A stretch of DNA of 64,000 nucleotides from Nyssa sinensis (GCA_008638375.1 CM018052.1:11279006-11343005); one strand, 5' to 3'; shown: positions 46,637 through 58,676, counted from the first letter of the stretch. Numbers and translations: made by a program. Notes: a model not told the origin generated them from the sequence alone.

Positions 46637-47181
46637 TGTGATTGGCCAAGTTGGTTAAAGATTTGATTTTGTCAATACCACTATTAGGTGTATCCCATTT
46701 AATATGGGATGTGCAGGTGGATAGAGGAAATTTGGTTAGAAGTGTATAACTATCCTCCTAAAATGGAGGAGTTGTTGTAGATATGGGTGAGTTAAAAAAC
46801 CACCCAATCAGATTTTCTTAATATGAAACCAACACACATTTCAAGTTTAAAACGAACCCATGTTGAGGAGAACACCAATTGCAACCCAATTACAAATTTT
46901 CACCATCTCTCTATTGCATGTCTTAATCCTATATTAATTACAGATTTCTATTTGAAGAATTGTGAAGACGGTGTACTGGAGTGAGTCCAAAGGTTCCACT
47001 TGGATCATGAATTCAAGATTAATCTCTAAAGAATTCAAGCTGCAATCTAACTCTTACACGGTGGAACGTGTCAATCCATTTGGCTTACTTCAACACACTG
47101 GAACTTGAAGAGCAATTGTACGGCCAATTATTGGGCTTCAACATATTCCAACATCTCAAGTTTTAAAGGCTACGTCCAACA
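46637..47181 (+). repeat. Copia 3' LTR (545 bp)
   Basis: Starts TGTGATTGGCC and ends CGTCCAACA. See the 5' LTR entry for the comparison. Confidence 0.9.
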
Positions 47182-48699
47182 GTATGCACGAGTGATTATG
47201 AAAAAAAGTCGGCATACAAGTACAAAATTTATATTATAAGAGTTACTTATTATAAATTTAAAGCTTTAAATTCACCTACTTAATATAAAGTAATACAATT
47301 CTCAAACAAATAATGTTAAAAAATAGGGTCATTCAATCAAAGGTCCACAAAATAAAAGATAATTATCAACGGATCCACTCCCAAATATATTAATCCCACA
47401 AATCATTCAATAATTTTGTGACTAAAATACCCCTTTAATATTTTCTACAAAAATAGCCTAATTGAATCTCGTGAATAGCGTATAAAATTTTTCAGAATTT
47501 TAAAATTAAATAACTCAAAAAATATAAATTTGTTTTCAATAAAATTTATATATTTGGAATCTAAAAATAGAGATCTATCAAACACGATCCATATTGTTTT
47601 TGAAAATTTGAAGAAAAAAATGTCTTTATGAAATAGTCAAATTTTAGTCTAGAAAGACAATAAATTTTTACAGTTTCTGAGTAAAGGGGACGACCAAGCA
47701 TCCATATTGGTAGAAGATATGGGATTTTTTTTAAATGCCCCATGTTGGGTAATAATGCATACTCCTAGGTAGAGTAAAAGTGTTGCTTGCAAAATAGTTC
47801 AATGGGAAATTACAAATGATTCATTGTGCATAACAGGTACATGAACTACCTCAGCAGGTCACAATAATTGAGTTTGATCGGCGAATCCGATGGTTTCTAC
47901 ACTGATGAAAGTGAGGATACCGCGAGTGTTGCAATTTGAGTTTGCGAAGGAGGTTGTTGTAGGTTGTGGTGGTAAAGGTGACAGAGGAGGTGGTGGTAGG
48001 GATGGAGTGCGGGGTGCTTTGTGGAAAAATTTGGTTTGTAATAGAAGCCACTCTTTGAATTGTTGGACAGAGGAAGAGGGGTATTATTGTCATTTAAAAA
48101 AATATAGGTGACAACTCATCAAAATGGATCTCATCTCACAAAGTTAAAAAACCAATTGTCGTTATGCTAAAAAAATGAAAGCACGTGAACTCTACACTAA
48201 TTTATCATTTGTTTGAGACCAATTAACCCTAAAAAATAAACAAAAATTCTCCAAATAACTGAAAAGCCTAAATTCAATCCATAACACTTAACGTTAAAGA
48301 AGACATCCAATGTTATTAAAAATTTTTAATTTGAACAAACACAATAAGGTTAAACTACTATATTTTTTTTTGGAAATAACATCTTAAATAATAAAAATGA
48401 AAAATGCATAAAAGTTGAAATAACAAAAGCTAAATTGGCTTATATTCTCTACATTATCGTAATCAAGTTGAGACAGCCACATAACCACCTAACAAAGGAA
48501 ATTATTACAAGTAGTTTGTTTTTTTTGCAAATTGTTAGACATATAATTGAAAAACATAGTTGTGCATTGTTTTAGAGTTCATTTATCTTGCTTTGTCCAT
48601 CAATATCTATGTAAAGGCATAATTTCACCCATCAAATTGGAGCACACCACGTGTACAGAATGGAGTGTAATGTCCGAACTATCCTTATTAAATAAGATC
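47182..48699. other. AT-rich intergenic DNA
   Basis: I see no gene here. An open frame at 47890-48111 (73 codons, glycine-rich middle) has no recognised similarity. Poly-A/T runs and scattered low-complexity sequence only. Confidence 0.5.
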
Positions 48700-49030
48700 T
48701 AGGCACATCATCATTTTTAGCAGATTATAGCCTAGTGATCGGATCCATCTGAACTGCGACATGGTTCTCTATCCCAAACAAAGTTAGGCTCGACGTAGAC
48801 GAATCCTTGACCCTGATGTATCTCCAGAGCTCAAACATAGCTCCAGCTCGAGCCTATCTGAAGCTCAGACAGTTTAACTAAGTAAGCTCCAATCAAGTAT
48901 CCCCAAACGGGAAATGATCGTAATCCCAAGATAATTGAGGGCATGACCTCTATTATAGGCATCACTCGTGACCTTATATCCACCTATGATCAGGGAACTA
49001 CTTGCAATCAAGGACACACTCCCCCCACGT
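48700..49030. repeat. Possible LTR fragment of Tat type
   Basis: This is a GC-richer island in AT-rich DNA, with phrases such as CGGGAAATGATCGTAATCCC and GGGCATGACCTCTATTATAG that recall plant gypsy (Tat) LTRs. It does not match the Tat LTR at 37658-38084, and no ends or duplications were found. Confidence 0.3.
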
Positions 49031-49409
49031 CAAATCATTTTTTTAAACCCAAAACCCTACATGTACTTGGTACGTTGTCTCACGCAATCTCATGCAATAT
49101 CTTGTTAACAAACTCTAACCTTTCTTCTATTTTTTTTACTTCCTCAAGCATCCATTCTCACTTGCCTGTCGGAGAGTCCTTGGCAAGCACCACATCAGTG
49201 TTCTCTAATTCTTCTTGATAGTTTTTTCTTATTATGCATGAGGACATTCTATTTGTGAGGATTTCTCCCCTACAATCTACTACACTTCATCTTATACTTT
49301 TGAATATAACATATCGTTCTTGGTTTTCTCTAACATTAATAGCATGTTTCTCAAAGTCCTTAAAATCTTTTTGTAGAGTGTTGTGGATTGATTTTTTAGA
49401 AAATGTATT

Positions 49410-49653
49410 AGGAAGTGTCTGTTTTTTTTTTTTTTTTTTTTTATGACTTTGAACCACCGGAAGGCAAGGCCCTTTGGACCCATCCTTACAGAGTAAACCC
49501 CGAATGTTCAAGCCACCCCCACTGACTTGCACATCATTTGAATCGTGAAGTGGGTCAACTAGGAGTCGAACCTGTGATGTCCGGGTTTATAGCTCATCTA
49601 GGCCTGCTCTTTACCACTGAGCTACCTTGGGTGGGGGTTATCAGAAAGTGTCT
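49410..49653 (-). repeat. SINE with its target site duplications
   Basis: AGGAAGTGTCT at 49410-49420 and AGAAAGTGTCT at 49643-49653 are an 11-bp duplication with one mismatch, enclosing the SINE at 49421-49642. Confidence 0.85.
49421..49642 (-). mobile_element. tRNA-derived SINE (222 bp)
   Basis: The minus strand has an RNA polymerase III promoter: box A in GGTAGCTCAGTGGTAAAGAGC-like sequence (shown here as TAGCTCAGTGGT) and box B GGTTCGACTCC about 45 bp later. A tRNA-unrelated body and a poly-A tail follow, the tail being the T run at 49422-49442 on the plus strand. SINEs code for nothing and are copied by LINE enzymes. Open frames at 49287-49532 overlap this and are not genes. Confidence 0.88.
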
Positions 49654-51409
49654 TAACTATCACATATACTAAAATCACAATGTGGGGGCAAATACTTTTC
49701 TCCTAAGATTATTGTATAATTTTTCTTTTTTCTAAGAGTAGGAAGTTTGTTATTTATTTTTTCAAATTTTAATTACAAAAATAAACATAAGTTTTATAAT
49801 CTAATTTTGGTTAATTATAGAAATTTTAATTTTGAGACAAATTTTGTGATTTCTTAGTGATCGAGTATATGTTCTTTTAATTAAGTAATGAACTTATAAT
49901 TGGTATAATAAATGTGTTTTGGAAGTTCAAATGGTGTATATGCATTACTGAAGATTACTGATAGTATTGGTTAAAGAAGGTTCAATGAAGACAGCAATAT
50001 TGGTGTTTATTCAGTTTTCAAAGGGAATGTTTATTCACTCTTTTTGTACATTTCTGATAATAATTTTTTTAATGATAAAAGTTATACTTTAATTATAGAT
50101 TAGAACTGATTAAATGGAAGTGGAATAACTGGGATTTTTTTTCAAATGTAAAAATCATTAAGAGGGAGAATGAGTGGAATGTTTGCACTGGTCATCATTT
50201 AGGATTTCAACGTTTGGAGTACCATTGAGATGGAAACAGTAATGCTATAATGACCAATTTTTAGCATGATGCATTGAGATGAGGTGACTGCAGGTGGTGG
50301 GCCCGGGATCCAAATATCTTTGCCATCATGCATATCCTAAATATTGATTAATTTGTGATCTGTGGCAGAGATATTTGTGTAATGGAAACTGACTTGGAAT
50401 TTTTTATTTATAGTTTTTAAGTTTTGTTTTTTTTGGGTCTATTTATTTAAGACTACTATTTTGTTTTTTTTTTTACAAATTTCAACTACAAAAAAAAACC
50501 TAATCCTTGTGTTTTAAGGTTAATGTTTTGATTTTTTTTTTAAGAATAAAGACTTGTCTGGTTATTAAAAAAAAAAGAGGTCTAAATCATGCTTTTAATA
50601 GTTTTGTCTTTTTGTATGCAAGGTATCTTGAGTCAACGCATTAAACTAAATTCTTATAATTTGAAAAAAAATTTTGAAAAAAAATTTTCATCCCATGATT
50701 TGTAGTTTCAAGAATTGCTAGCGAGATAAATCGAACCCAAGAGCTTGGGTGGGTAAGCTCTTAAACTCCTAGTTTAATGTCGGTTCGTTCCTAAACTTTC
50801 GGTTCAATTTCTTCTTAACTAACCCCTTGAGATTATGTTTTTAATAGTTGAACCTACATACTTAGAAAAAAATAAAAAAAATTATCAAAAAATAAAAAAC
50901 TATATGTAAATCATACAGGACAAATTATAAAATAATAATAAAAATTATATGTAAATCATGCTTGTGGCTTTTAATATAACATGCTTGAACAAAAAGATAA
51001 GGTAAAATATAATGTTTAAAGTTACGTAAAAGAAATTACAAAGGGAAAAGAAAAAGAAAAAGAAACCATGCATGTAAGAGTTTAACAAATTATGGTTGAA
51101 CGACAGTGCAAGAGAAAATATAATATTCAAAGCTCATATCTCAAAATAATTACAATTATAGAAGAAAATAAAGAATTGGATGAGACAAAGAGAGCTTCTA
51201 AGCAACTTGCATATATGAAATACTGACCGTGAGAGATGCTGGACAAAATGATGTGAAAGATATTTAAGAATCGCAAAAGCTTTTACGGTGGTCGGTAGGG
51301 GTGATATTTAAGAATAAGTCCAAAATTTGAATTAAAGTGGATTGGGGAATTATTATTATTATTTATTATTGAAAATTGAGGAAAAGTAAAATTAGAGAAT
51401 TAAATCGGC

Positions 51410-51445
<36 letters not shown>

Positions 51446-51699
51446 TTTTGCATCCTAGTTATAAATTATTAATAAAATATTAAATGGAAGATTAATAATT
51501 GTATTTATTTTTTAAAAGATAAATTTAAAAAAAAAAAAAAGAGTTTTTGCACTAACAAAACAAGTTATTTATAATTTAAAAATTTTGAAAAATGCACGAG
51601 TTATTCATAATAATTGTGACATCTGAGTATAATTTGAAAATTTTTAAATATTCAGTAATTAAAGATATTTTGAAAGAAAAAAAAAAATATCTGAAGAAA
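49654..51699. other. AT-rich intergenic DNA, upstream of candidate first exon
   Basis: There is a (TA)n tract at about 51414-51442 and many A/T runs. No gene or complete element recognised. The part nearest 51700 would be the promoter if 51700-51989 is a real first exon; no clear TATA box stands out. Confidence 0.5.
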
Positions 51700-51989
51700 T
51701 TTGTTATCCAGCGGTGACTTGTATCCAAGATGCCAGTCTGGCGACCGTTAGAATCCAACGTAAAGATCGGCTGGGGATTCGAAGATGCGATTCAAATAGA
51801 CGGCCGTGATTTCTCCAATTCAGACGTAAATCATCTTTTGACGACTACATTTCTATTTTCTTCTTCAGCAGAAATATCCACACTGGAGGTTTGGGCCGTG
51901 TGGTTTACAGAGAAAAACTCATCAAGTCCTCGTTAGGGTTTCAAAGACCCCAGCTACATTCACGGATCGGACCAGCATCGTCTTCTAAG
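51700..51989 (+). other. Candidate non-coding first exon (5' leader) of the FAH gene
   Basis: This is a GC-richer island in AT-rich DNA that ends at a good donor, TTCTAAG|GTTAGTAATTC. T-rich sequence follows (TTGATTACTTCTTTGGATCTGAGCTTTT), which looks like a plant leader intron. The next plausible plus-strand acceptor before a coding start is the pyrimidine tract and CACATGACATCAG ending at 62916, giving an intron of 10,927 bp. An ATG at 51730 opens 68 codons of unrecognised protein; if the transcript starts upstream of it this would be an upstream ORF. The link to FAH is inference; it could belong to a lost or different gene. Confidence 0.4.
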
Positions 51990-52671
51990 GTTAGTAATTC
52001 TTGCCGTCTCATTTGATTACTTCTTTGGATCTGAGCTTTTGTTATTCCTATCTGAAAATTCGTGTTTATTGAGCAACTTTAGGATTTTTATGCATCGATT
52101 TGTTAGTTGAAGTTGTTTTGCAAAGCGCATAGGGAATTTTCTTGTCTCAATTTTCTGTTAAAAGTCTCTGTTCCGATTACTATATGACTTCTCGAATTTC
52201 TTTGGTAGTTTTGTTAATGTATTTCTTACCCTATGGCTTGTTTTAAATACTCATGCTATTTGTTGTGCTATGGGCACTTTTTGATATAAATGGCTGTTAC
52301 TGGATTTTCAGTTCAGGTCGATTAATTGATGGGAACGTTTCATTAATGAACAATATTTTAGGTTTATATTTAGATTACTCTTACAAGTTACAATTGAGTC
52401 AAAGTTGATTTCCATGTAAAGTACTCTCACAATAGGAGTTTACCTAACATTAGTTTGATGATGCTGATTGTAAACCTAAATCAGTCTGGGAATTAATGGC
52501 GTAGAAATTTAATATTAATTTAAAATGCTAATTTGTTTAGAAGTTGTATTTCAAGTATTGTGTCTATGGAGTTATGTTTAGAATCACGAGAGTTGTATTT
52601 GTATGATGTTATGTAATAAATTAGATTTTAAATTATGTGAGAAATTTGCTGCAATCAAATGTGTTGGTATT

Positions 52672-53558
52672 TGAAAAGGCCTTGGTAGCCGATCAGATAG
52701 TCCAATTCCTCATAATACGAGATTGAGATGTGACTGTGTAATATTAGAGCTATAGATTCAATAATCCTTGGGAGACTAGGAATTTATTAAAGCAAAAGTT
52801 TAGTGATTCTTGGGGAGACATGAGTTTGAGAAGGATCTTAGTTAAATAATCATTATGACTTTGGAGATTTGAGGCTTTTGGATTGATGATTATAAATGAA
52901 ATTTTTAGAATTTTGGGTTGATGTTTCTTAAGTGATTCGTGAGATTAATTTTAGAAAGATGTCATAAATTTAGGAAATTTGTAAGAGCAAGAATGGTATC
53001 AACACTATTAATTTAGCATTAGGCATCATATGAATAATATTGCTTGGGGGAATTTTGGTGAATTTTAGAAATAAATTTAAAAAGATAAAGATTGTGATTT
53101 ATATTAGAGTAACGCAGTGAAAACGTGGTAGATTGGAAAACTAATTGAAGTATAAATTCATATGAGAATCAGCTCTAGCAAGTTTTGAGGACAAAACTTC
53201 TTAAAGAAGGGAAGGATGTAATATCCTGAAAATTATAGTTGTTTAAGGATTTAATTAGAAACTATTATTATATTTACAATTAAATAGAATTAATTTTATT
53301 GTGTGTAGTGGGGCTAAATTTGGATTTTTTATTGATTACTTTTTATTAGGAGCATGTAATTGAAGAAAGCGTGATATATGATCTTATATATATAAATATA
53401 TATTATGTTGTTAAACATATATGTAGTGTGGTTATATATATATATATTATGTTGGCTTAAAAAAATAAGAAAAGTAAAAAAGAATGAATAAAGGACTTCC
53501 AAGTCGGAGCATTAGCTTCTCAAAGAAGCTTTGTTAAAAATGATATGTATCTATGTAT

Positions 53559-53591
<33 letters not shown>

Positions 53592-54071
53592 TACACACAT
53601 ATGGGTGAGTTAAGAATAGATAGGAAGAATGGAAGTAACCGAGAGACCAAAAAAAAAAGAGAAGGAAAAATTAAAGTGGACACGTGTATGATGTATCATG
53701 TATGAATTATTACATCATGAGACACCAAAACATGCATGGAGATTTAGTGTTGGACACCTCACGCAAACCTTTTGCATGATATGGCAACCTTAAAAGTGAA
53801 TAAAAATTGTTTAACTACACCTTTAGTGCCTAATCATGATAGATACTTATCTTCACTGAACACCAAATATATTTAGCATGCACACATTTAGTTAAGAAAT
53901 ACAATTGCAAGATAGAAATGTCTCCCTACTTGTTTACGGGTTCATGTACACCAACTTCAAGTATGGATTTTTGGGTGAAAGACAAAACGAGAGGGGGGGA
54001 TGCTATGATTTAGTGGGCGGGATTGAAACAAAGGAACAAGAAGTGAGAACTAAGAAGGGTGAAAATGGGAA

Positions 54072-54118
<47 letters not shown>

Positions 54119-54200
54119 ATTTGCCCTCTAAATAGGCCACTAAGAAAAGGGAGACCAGCATGACAAATGGTTAGAGGGTATTGAAATGTCAACGTTTTAG
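52672..54200 (+). mobile_element. Decayed gypsy (Tekay-like) remnant
   Basis: AAAAGGCCTTGGTAGCCGAT near 52675 matches the last part of the Gag-only element's LTR (AAAAAGGCCTTGGTGGCCGA). Then comes about 500 bp of interior ending AGTTTTGAGGACAAAACTTC, a purine tract AAAGAAGGGAAGGA and an LTR start TGTAATATCCTG at 53217. A GA microsatellite lies at 54074-54116, as in the other LTRs. The LTR end was not found. No protein domain remains. Confidence 0.55.
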
Positions 54201-55342
54201 GTGATCCTAAATTGTTCTTATATCAAGTGATGACAACACTATTTTCTTTAACGGCCCCACTATGATTGGTGGATTTGTACATTCAAATGCTACGTATAGA
54301 TCCATTTACTTATCCAAAAAAAAAAAGAAAAGAGAAAATCCATTCAACTCTTGTGGGATATCCAAAGCAGTCCTATAGTTGTCATCAGATTTGAAGGAAA
54401 AATATCATAATGATTATTTTACTTTGGAACATTTTATGTTGTGTTGTTTTTTCTTTAACTAAGGTTCAAGAGAAATGAAATAATAAAAAGGAAAAATGGC
54501 CGATTCCTTTACATTGTTTGTTATGCCTTTTATCATATCTTTTTTGGAAAATGTTTCAACATTGTTGATAGGGAGATTTGTAAGTGACTTGAAGATTATG
54601 GAGCACATGGAAGAAGATTTTATATAAATAGTCAATTTTAGTATTTTTTGGATTCTATTGAAGCATAAATGAAGAATGATTCAGTTCCTACCACGGAAAG
54701 GGAGTTTTTTGGATGCCAAGTTGAGTTGTTAATCTTTATGCAGTGGATTATTGCTTTTTATTGGTTTGTGATTTGTGATTACAACAGAAGTGAAGAGAAA
54801 TGAGTGGGTATAGAAAGATAAATTAGAATATGAAAGACTGGAAGTTTATTGCTCATGATGACTAATCCAAAAAAAAAAAAAAAATTCGCACATGGTGAAT
54901 AATGTAAATTATTTGGAGAGGTAAACACCAAAGGAAAAAGATGATAATCGGAGGAAAATAAGTTTTGGAACATAAGAAGATTTTTGCTTCTTTTCTCCAT
55001 AATGTACTTTTACTACCATGATTGCAATCAAACCAAGCCCAAAGAAAGATGAATGACAAAGCTACACTTTGGCTATACCTACTCACGTGAGTATTACCAA
55101 AAAGATGTTCTTTCGAGTATTACCAAACAACAAGTATTTAAACCTAAAATATGAAGATGTAGTGTTTTTATTTCTAACATTTTGGGGGCTGGCTTGGTAC
55201 ACACATTGAATTTGTTCCGAAATGAGAGAAGGAATTTTGGGTAGGTTCTTGCAAGGTTAGGGTAGGGGTATAGTGAAGGGGATAGTTTTGGAATTTCACA
55301 AGGCAAGAGTCAAGGAGGCCAAATTCCCTCCTTGTTTAAGAT
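54201..55342. other. AT-rich sequence, no feature recognised
   Basis: Short frames only. It may be intron or the rest of the decayed LTR. Confidence 0.4.
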
Positions 55343-55347
55343 GATAT
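55343..55347 (+). repeat. Target site duplication GATAT, left copy
   Basis: GATAT precedes the left LTR and recurs at 58300-58304. Confidence 0.9.
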
Positions 55348-55533
55348 TGAAAACTTTGTAGTAACAGAGAAGAAAAGAATAAGAAGCTAAGGTCTTATTT
55401 ATGTTATTGTATCAATAATACTAAAGATTTAAAAATAAAGAACCCTTCACAGTAGTGTTAAACAAGAGAGCAAAAGACTATACTACCCTTAAGAAGACTA
55501 AATAAAATATACAATACTAATGTTAATCTAACA
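55348..55533 (-). repeat. Copia derivative 3' LTR (186 bp)
   Basis: Collinear with 58113-58299. It is preceded, in element orientation, by the purine tract at 55534-55556. Confidence 0.92.
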
Positions 55534-55556
55534 CCCCCCCCCCCCCCCACCCTCTT
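55534..55556 (-). promoter_or_regulatory. Polypurine tract expanded to a G run
   Basis: On the minus strand GAGGGTGG runs into an uninterrupted run of about 17 Gs ending right at the LTR. This is the plus-strand DNA primer site of the element, with an unusual homopolymer expansion. Confidence 0.8.
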
Positions 55557-56680
55557 CAAACTTATGATGCAGCAGCAACAAGCATTGAGAGCTTGTTAAG
55601 TAGAAATTAAAGCGCATAATCGTGTGAGCAACTGCATAATAGAAGGAAGAAATGGAAGAGAAATTGTGCCAAGCTGAAAATGATGGCGCACAAAATGACT
55701 ATCAATCTCAATTTGTTTGACACGCTTATGGAAGATAGAGTTATGCACAATCTCAATGGCACTCTTGTTATCATAATACATATGAGTTGGAGCAGACAAA
55801 GAAATGCCAAGATTAGCAAGTAACCATGGTAACCACATGAGCTCTGCTATAGTAGTGGCCATTGCACGATACTTAGCCTCGGCAGAAGAACGAGCGCCAA
55901 TAGTATGCTTCTTGCTTTTTCAATGAAATAAGAGAATTACCAAGAAAAAACACAAACCAGTAGTGAACTTCCTATCTATAATATCACTAGCCCAGTTAGC
56001 GTCTAAATAGGCTCAAAGTTCTGAGAAAGAAGAGGAAAATAGTAAGCTCTTTTGCAATGTACTGCAAAGATAGCGAAGAATGCATAGCCCAATGAACTAT
56101 GGTAGGAGAAGAAGCAAAGTGACTAAAAATATGAATAATATACTCAATATCATGTTGTGTGATAGTGAGATAGACCAAGGTCCTAACAATAGTGTGGTAT
56201 AGCGTAGGATTAGCTAATGGAACTCTTAACTATCTGACTGTCTTTTAGACGAGCATGCTGAATAACATCAGAGACACTTGGATTGAGATAGAAGATTACC
56301 CTTAGGAGAGAGGTTACCTCAATACCGAAGAAATAACGAAGAGAGCCTAGATCCTTCATCTCAAAATGGTCATGCGATTGAGACTTCAACAACTCTATCC
56401 CTGCTATATCATTCCCATTAAGGATCATATCATCAATGTACAATAAAAGAGCAATGTAACCTGTAGAAGTAGACTGAAGAAAAACAGTCGAATCATTATC
56501 ACTAGCACAAAAGTCCAAATCACATATATCAGTAGAGAACTTATCAAACCAAGCTATAGGGGCCTCTTTAAGACCATATAATACCTTTCATAGTTTGTAG
56601 ATCTCACCGAAATTATGAGGGAGATCAAGAGGAGGAACCATGAAAACTTCTTCAACCAAGTCCCCATTAAGAAAGGTATT
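55557..56680 (-). pseudogene. Copia derivative RT (C-terminal half) and RNase H
   Basis: The minus strand has VKNTFLNGDLVEEVFMVPPL, then KVLYGLKEAPIAWFDKF, then LLLYIDDMILNGND (catalytic YIDD, codons near 56429-56440) and FEMKDLGSLRYFFGIEV. RNase H has TTIAELMWLPWLLANLGISL, MYYDNKSAIEIVHN and RVKQIEIDSHFVRHHFQLG. Frame breaks occur near 56210-56170 and 55990-55860. Confidence 0.85.
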
Positions 56681-57140
56681 TTTCACATTGATTTGAGAAA
56701 GACCCACTGGCGAGAATGCCATAAATAAAAAGTAGACGAGTTTGCACTCAAATGAAAGGAAGTTAAATCAACCAAAGAAGCAACAACACTAGGAACGTGC
56801 AATTCTTTCAACACATACAACCCTCCCTTTCGATGGCTTGTCCCAATCAGTTTTTTGGACCGAGGATCCTGCACAACACAACCAAAACAAGAGAAGTGAA
56901 CTACAAAGCCAGAATCAAACAACTAACTAATAGAGATCATATTTAAGGTAAGCTGAGGCATATAATAGACATCATGAAGAGATAACTGGGGAGAAACAAT
57001 AGACCTGATGCTCGCTAAAGACATAGAAGTTCCATTGGCTGGAAGGACAGAGACAGAAGGTGGAGAGAGATTAGATACAAATAAAGAGGAATCATTAGTC
57101 ATATGATGTGTTACACCTGAATCAAAAATCCAAGTGGACC
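56681..57140 (-). pseudogene. Copia derivative protease and pre-integrase part
   Basis: WIFDSGVTHHMTND is the copia protease active-site block (D-S-G). It is followed by VLPANGTSMSLASI, DVYYMPQLTLNMISIS and QDPRSKKLIGTSHRKGGLYV, and it ends in FYLWHSR. The reading then jumps straight to RT, so the HHCC finger and the D-D-E core are deleted at this joint (about 56700). Confidence 0.85.
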
Positions 57141-58095
57141 GAGATATACGTGAGGAGCCTGAGGATGAGGATAATGAACCTATAGAGGGAGAGATTGAAG
57201 GGGCATCAGATTAATGGGAGAGAGAACCTTCTGCAATTGCTCAACAAGACAAAGAAGTAACTGGAGTAAAGGACTCATGAATTGGTGGAGCAACTGCTGC
57301 AGTGCAATAATCCCTACTTTTAGAATACTGCACACCAGCCATTGCCTCAGAGTAGGATATCAAATCAAAACAAAATGCAATAAGAGCTCAACCAACTACT
57401 CAATATGCAGTCAAAGAACAATCACACTGGACTAAACCAATCCACAACAGAGGCAACAATCCCACAGGGCAACCCTCACACCTCAACAACCCAACCAAGA
57501 AGCAACACAAGCACTGTACAGTGCAACATGGACAACAGTGAGTTTGAATCTGATTTTGCAATCAAATCCAAAGCAAATAGTTTTCATAACAGCGAGAACA
57601 CTCAAAATGTAGCAGTAAAATAGCCAAATAACAGCAAAAATCCAAATTTATATGCAACGAACAGTACCCACGCACCATTGTAAACCACCCGATTCGTTAT
57701 TTCTCAACCAAAAGCTCATCAAATGGCCATGGGCCACTCTAAGAAACTCCCAATAACCTAGACACACCCTTCCAAGTAGGATTGAAGCAACCCAAAACTC
57801 AAAAAACAACGAAAACTGCAGATCAAAAAATCAGAGTTCTATTCACCAAAAAACATTTGAAAAATAGAAACCCCTACCAAATGGCTCCAAAAAATTTTGA
57901 AAAAATCACCACAATGCTCATGAGAAAAAAGCGAGTCAAACCATGCAATCGGCTGCTGGAAACTGTTACGTAATGATGACATCATCATGACATCATGGTG
58001 ACATTGTCATACAGATGATAATGTCAGCGCTCTAACAGGAGCCCTTGAGTTCTTCCTGGCATTTTACAGTGTTTTTATTGAAGTCCAAGAGTTGA
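57141..58095 (-). other. Copia derivative 5' interior, no clear gag
   Basis: Lies between the primer site and the protease block. Only fragments such as the serine-rich stretch before WIFDSG are gag-like. Open frames at 57214-57623 and 57782-57973 on the plus strand have no recognised similarity and lie antisense to the element. Confidence 0.5.
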
Positions 58096-58112
58096 TTGAG
58101 GTTCTGATACCT
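58096..58112 (-). promoter_or_regulatory. Copia derivative primer binding site
   Basis: Minus strand AAGGTATCAGAACCTCAA directly follows the LTR end at 58113; related to TGGTATCAGAGCC. Confidence 0.8.
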
Positions 58113-58299
58113 TGAAAACTTTGCAGTAATAGAAAAGAAAAGAATAAGAAGCTAAAGGTCTTCTTTCTGTTATTCTATCAATAATACTGAAGATCTAAAA
58201 ATAAAGAACCCTTTATCGTAGGATTAAACAAGAGAGCAAAAGACTATATTACCCTTAATAAGACTAAATAAAATATACAATATTAATGCTACTCTAACA
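58113..58299 (-). repeat. Copia derivative 5' LTR (187 bp)
   Basis: Collinear with 55348-55533, with about a dozen differences by eye; followed on the plus strand by GATAT. Confidence 0.92.
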
Positions 58300-58304
58300 G
58301 ATAT

Positions 58305-58305
58305 A

Positions 58306-58345
<40 letters not shown>

Positions 58346-58397
58346 CTAAACATGAGTGTATATTATGTGCATGCATGTGTGTGTGTATATATATGAA

Positions 58398-58449
<52 letters not shown>

Positions 58450-58450
58450 G
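58305..58450. repeat. (CA)n, (TG)n and (TA)n microsatellites
   Basis: CA repeats at about 58309-58332, TG repeats at about 58400-58430 and TA repeats after them. Together they could fold as an imperfect hairpin. Sequence from 58450 to 58676 shows nothing. Confidence 0.9.
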
Positions 58451-58676
58451 GTAGGACAAATTACAACTAAATAATTCTTTATATTCATATATAGTCAGTT
58501 GTTGGATTAAATGTGCCTTCTATTTTCAAAAACCAATTTGATTTGAGATTGAGAGCTATCCCATCCATATTGTGCTCCTTTGTATTAAGAAGGATGTCAC
58601 AACAAGAAGGTAGTGTTTGTGGTAATATGCACAATATGAACTGAGATGATGTCGCCATAAATAGTTGTACCATGTA

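Larger units (their letters stand above)
41730..47181 (+). mobile_element. Ty1/copia retrotransposon with both LTRs (5.45 kb)
   Basis: LTRs at 41730-42255 and 46637-47181 share TGTGATTGGCCAAGTTGG at the start and CCAACA at the end, with a primer binding site next to the first. Domains follow in copia order: Gag, zinc knuckle, pre-integrase, integrase, RT, RNase H. All are broken by stops and frameshifts, and the first half of gag is missing. A MITE sits in RT. The 5 bp flanks (AATAG left, GTATG right) do not match, so no target duplication is seen. Confidence 0.9.
55348..58299 (-). mobile_element. Copia deletion derivative with intact ends (2.95 kb)
   Basis: Short LTRs (186 and 187 bp) at 55348-55533 and 58113-58299, TGTTAG at their element-side start, and the perfect 5-bp duplication GATAT. 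The interior keeps a protease motif, pre-integrase, part of RT, and RNase H. The integrase catalytic core, the first half of RT and most of gag are gone. The element is on the minus strand, opposite to FAH. Confidence 0.92.

Noticed and set aside
41725..47186. 5-bp target duplication of the copia element at 41730-47181
   Set aside because: Flanks AATAG and GTATG do not match, so none is claimed.
47890..48111. Glycine-rich 73-codon frame
   Set aside because: No recognisable domain, no splice or promoter context, and an antisense frame of similar length; chance is the better explanation.
49287..49532. Minus-strand frame of 81 codons with a lysine run
   Set aside because: Made of the SINE body and its poly-A tail.
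51730..51936. Protein-coding gene of 68 codons
   Set aside because: No recognised family, runs up to a probable leader region and donor site; kept only as a possible upstream ORF.
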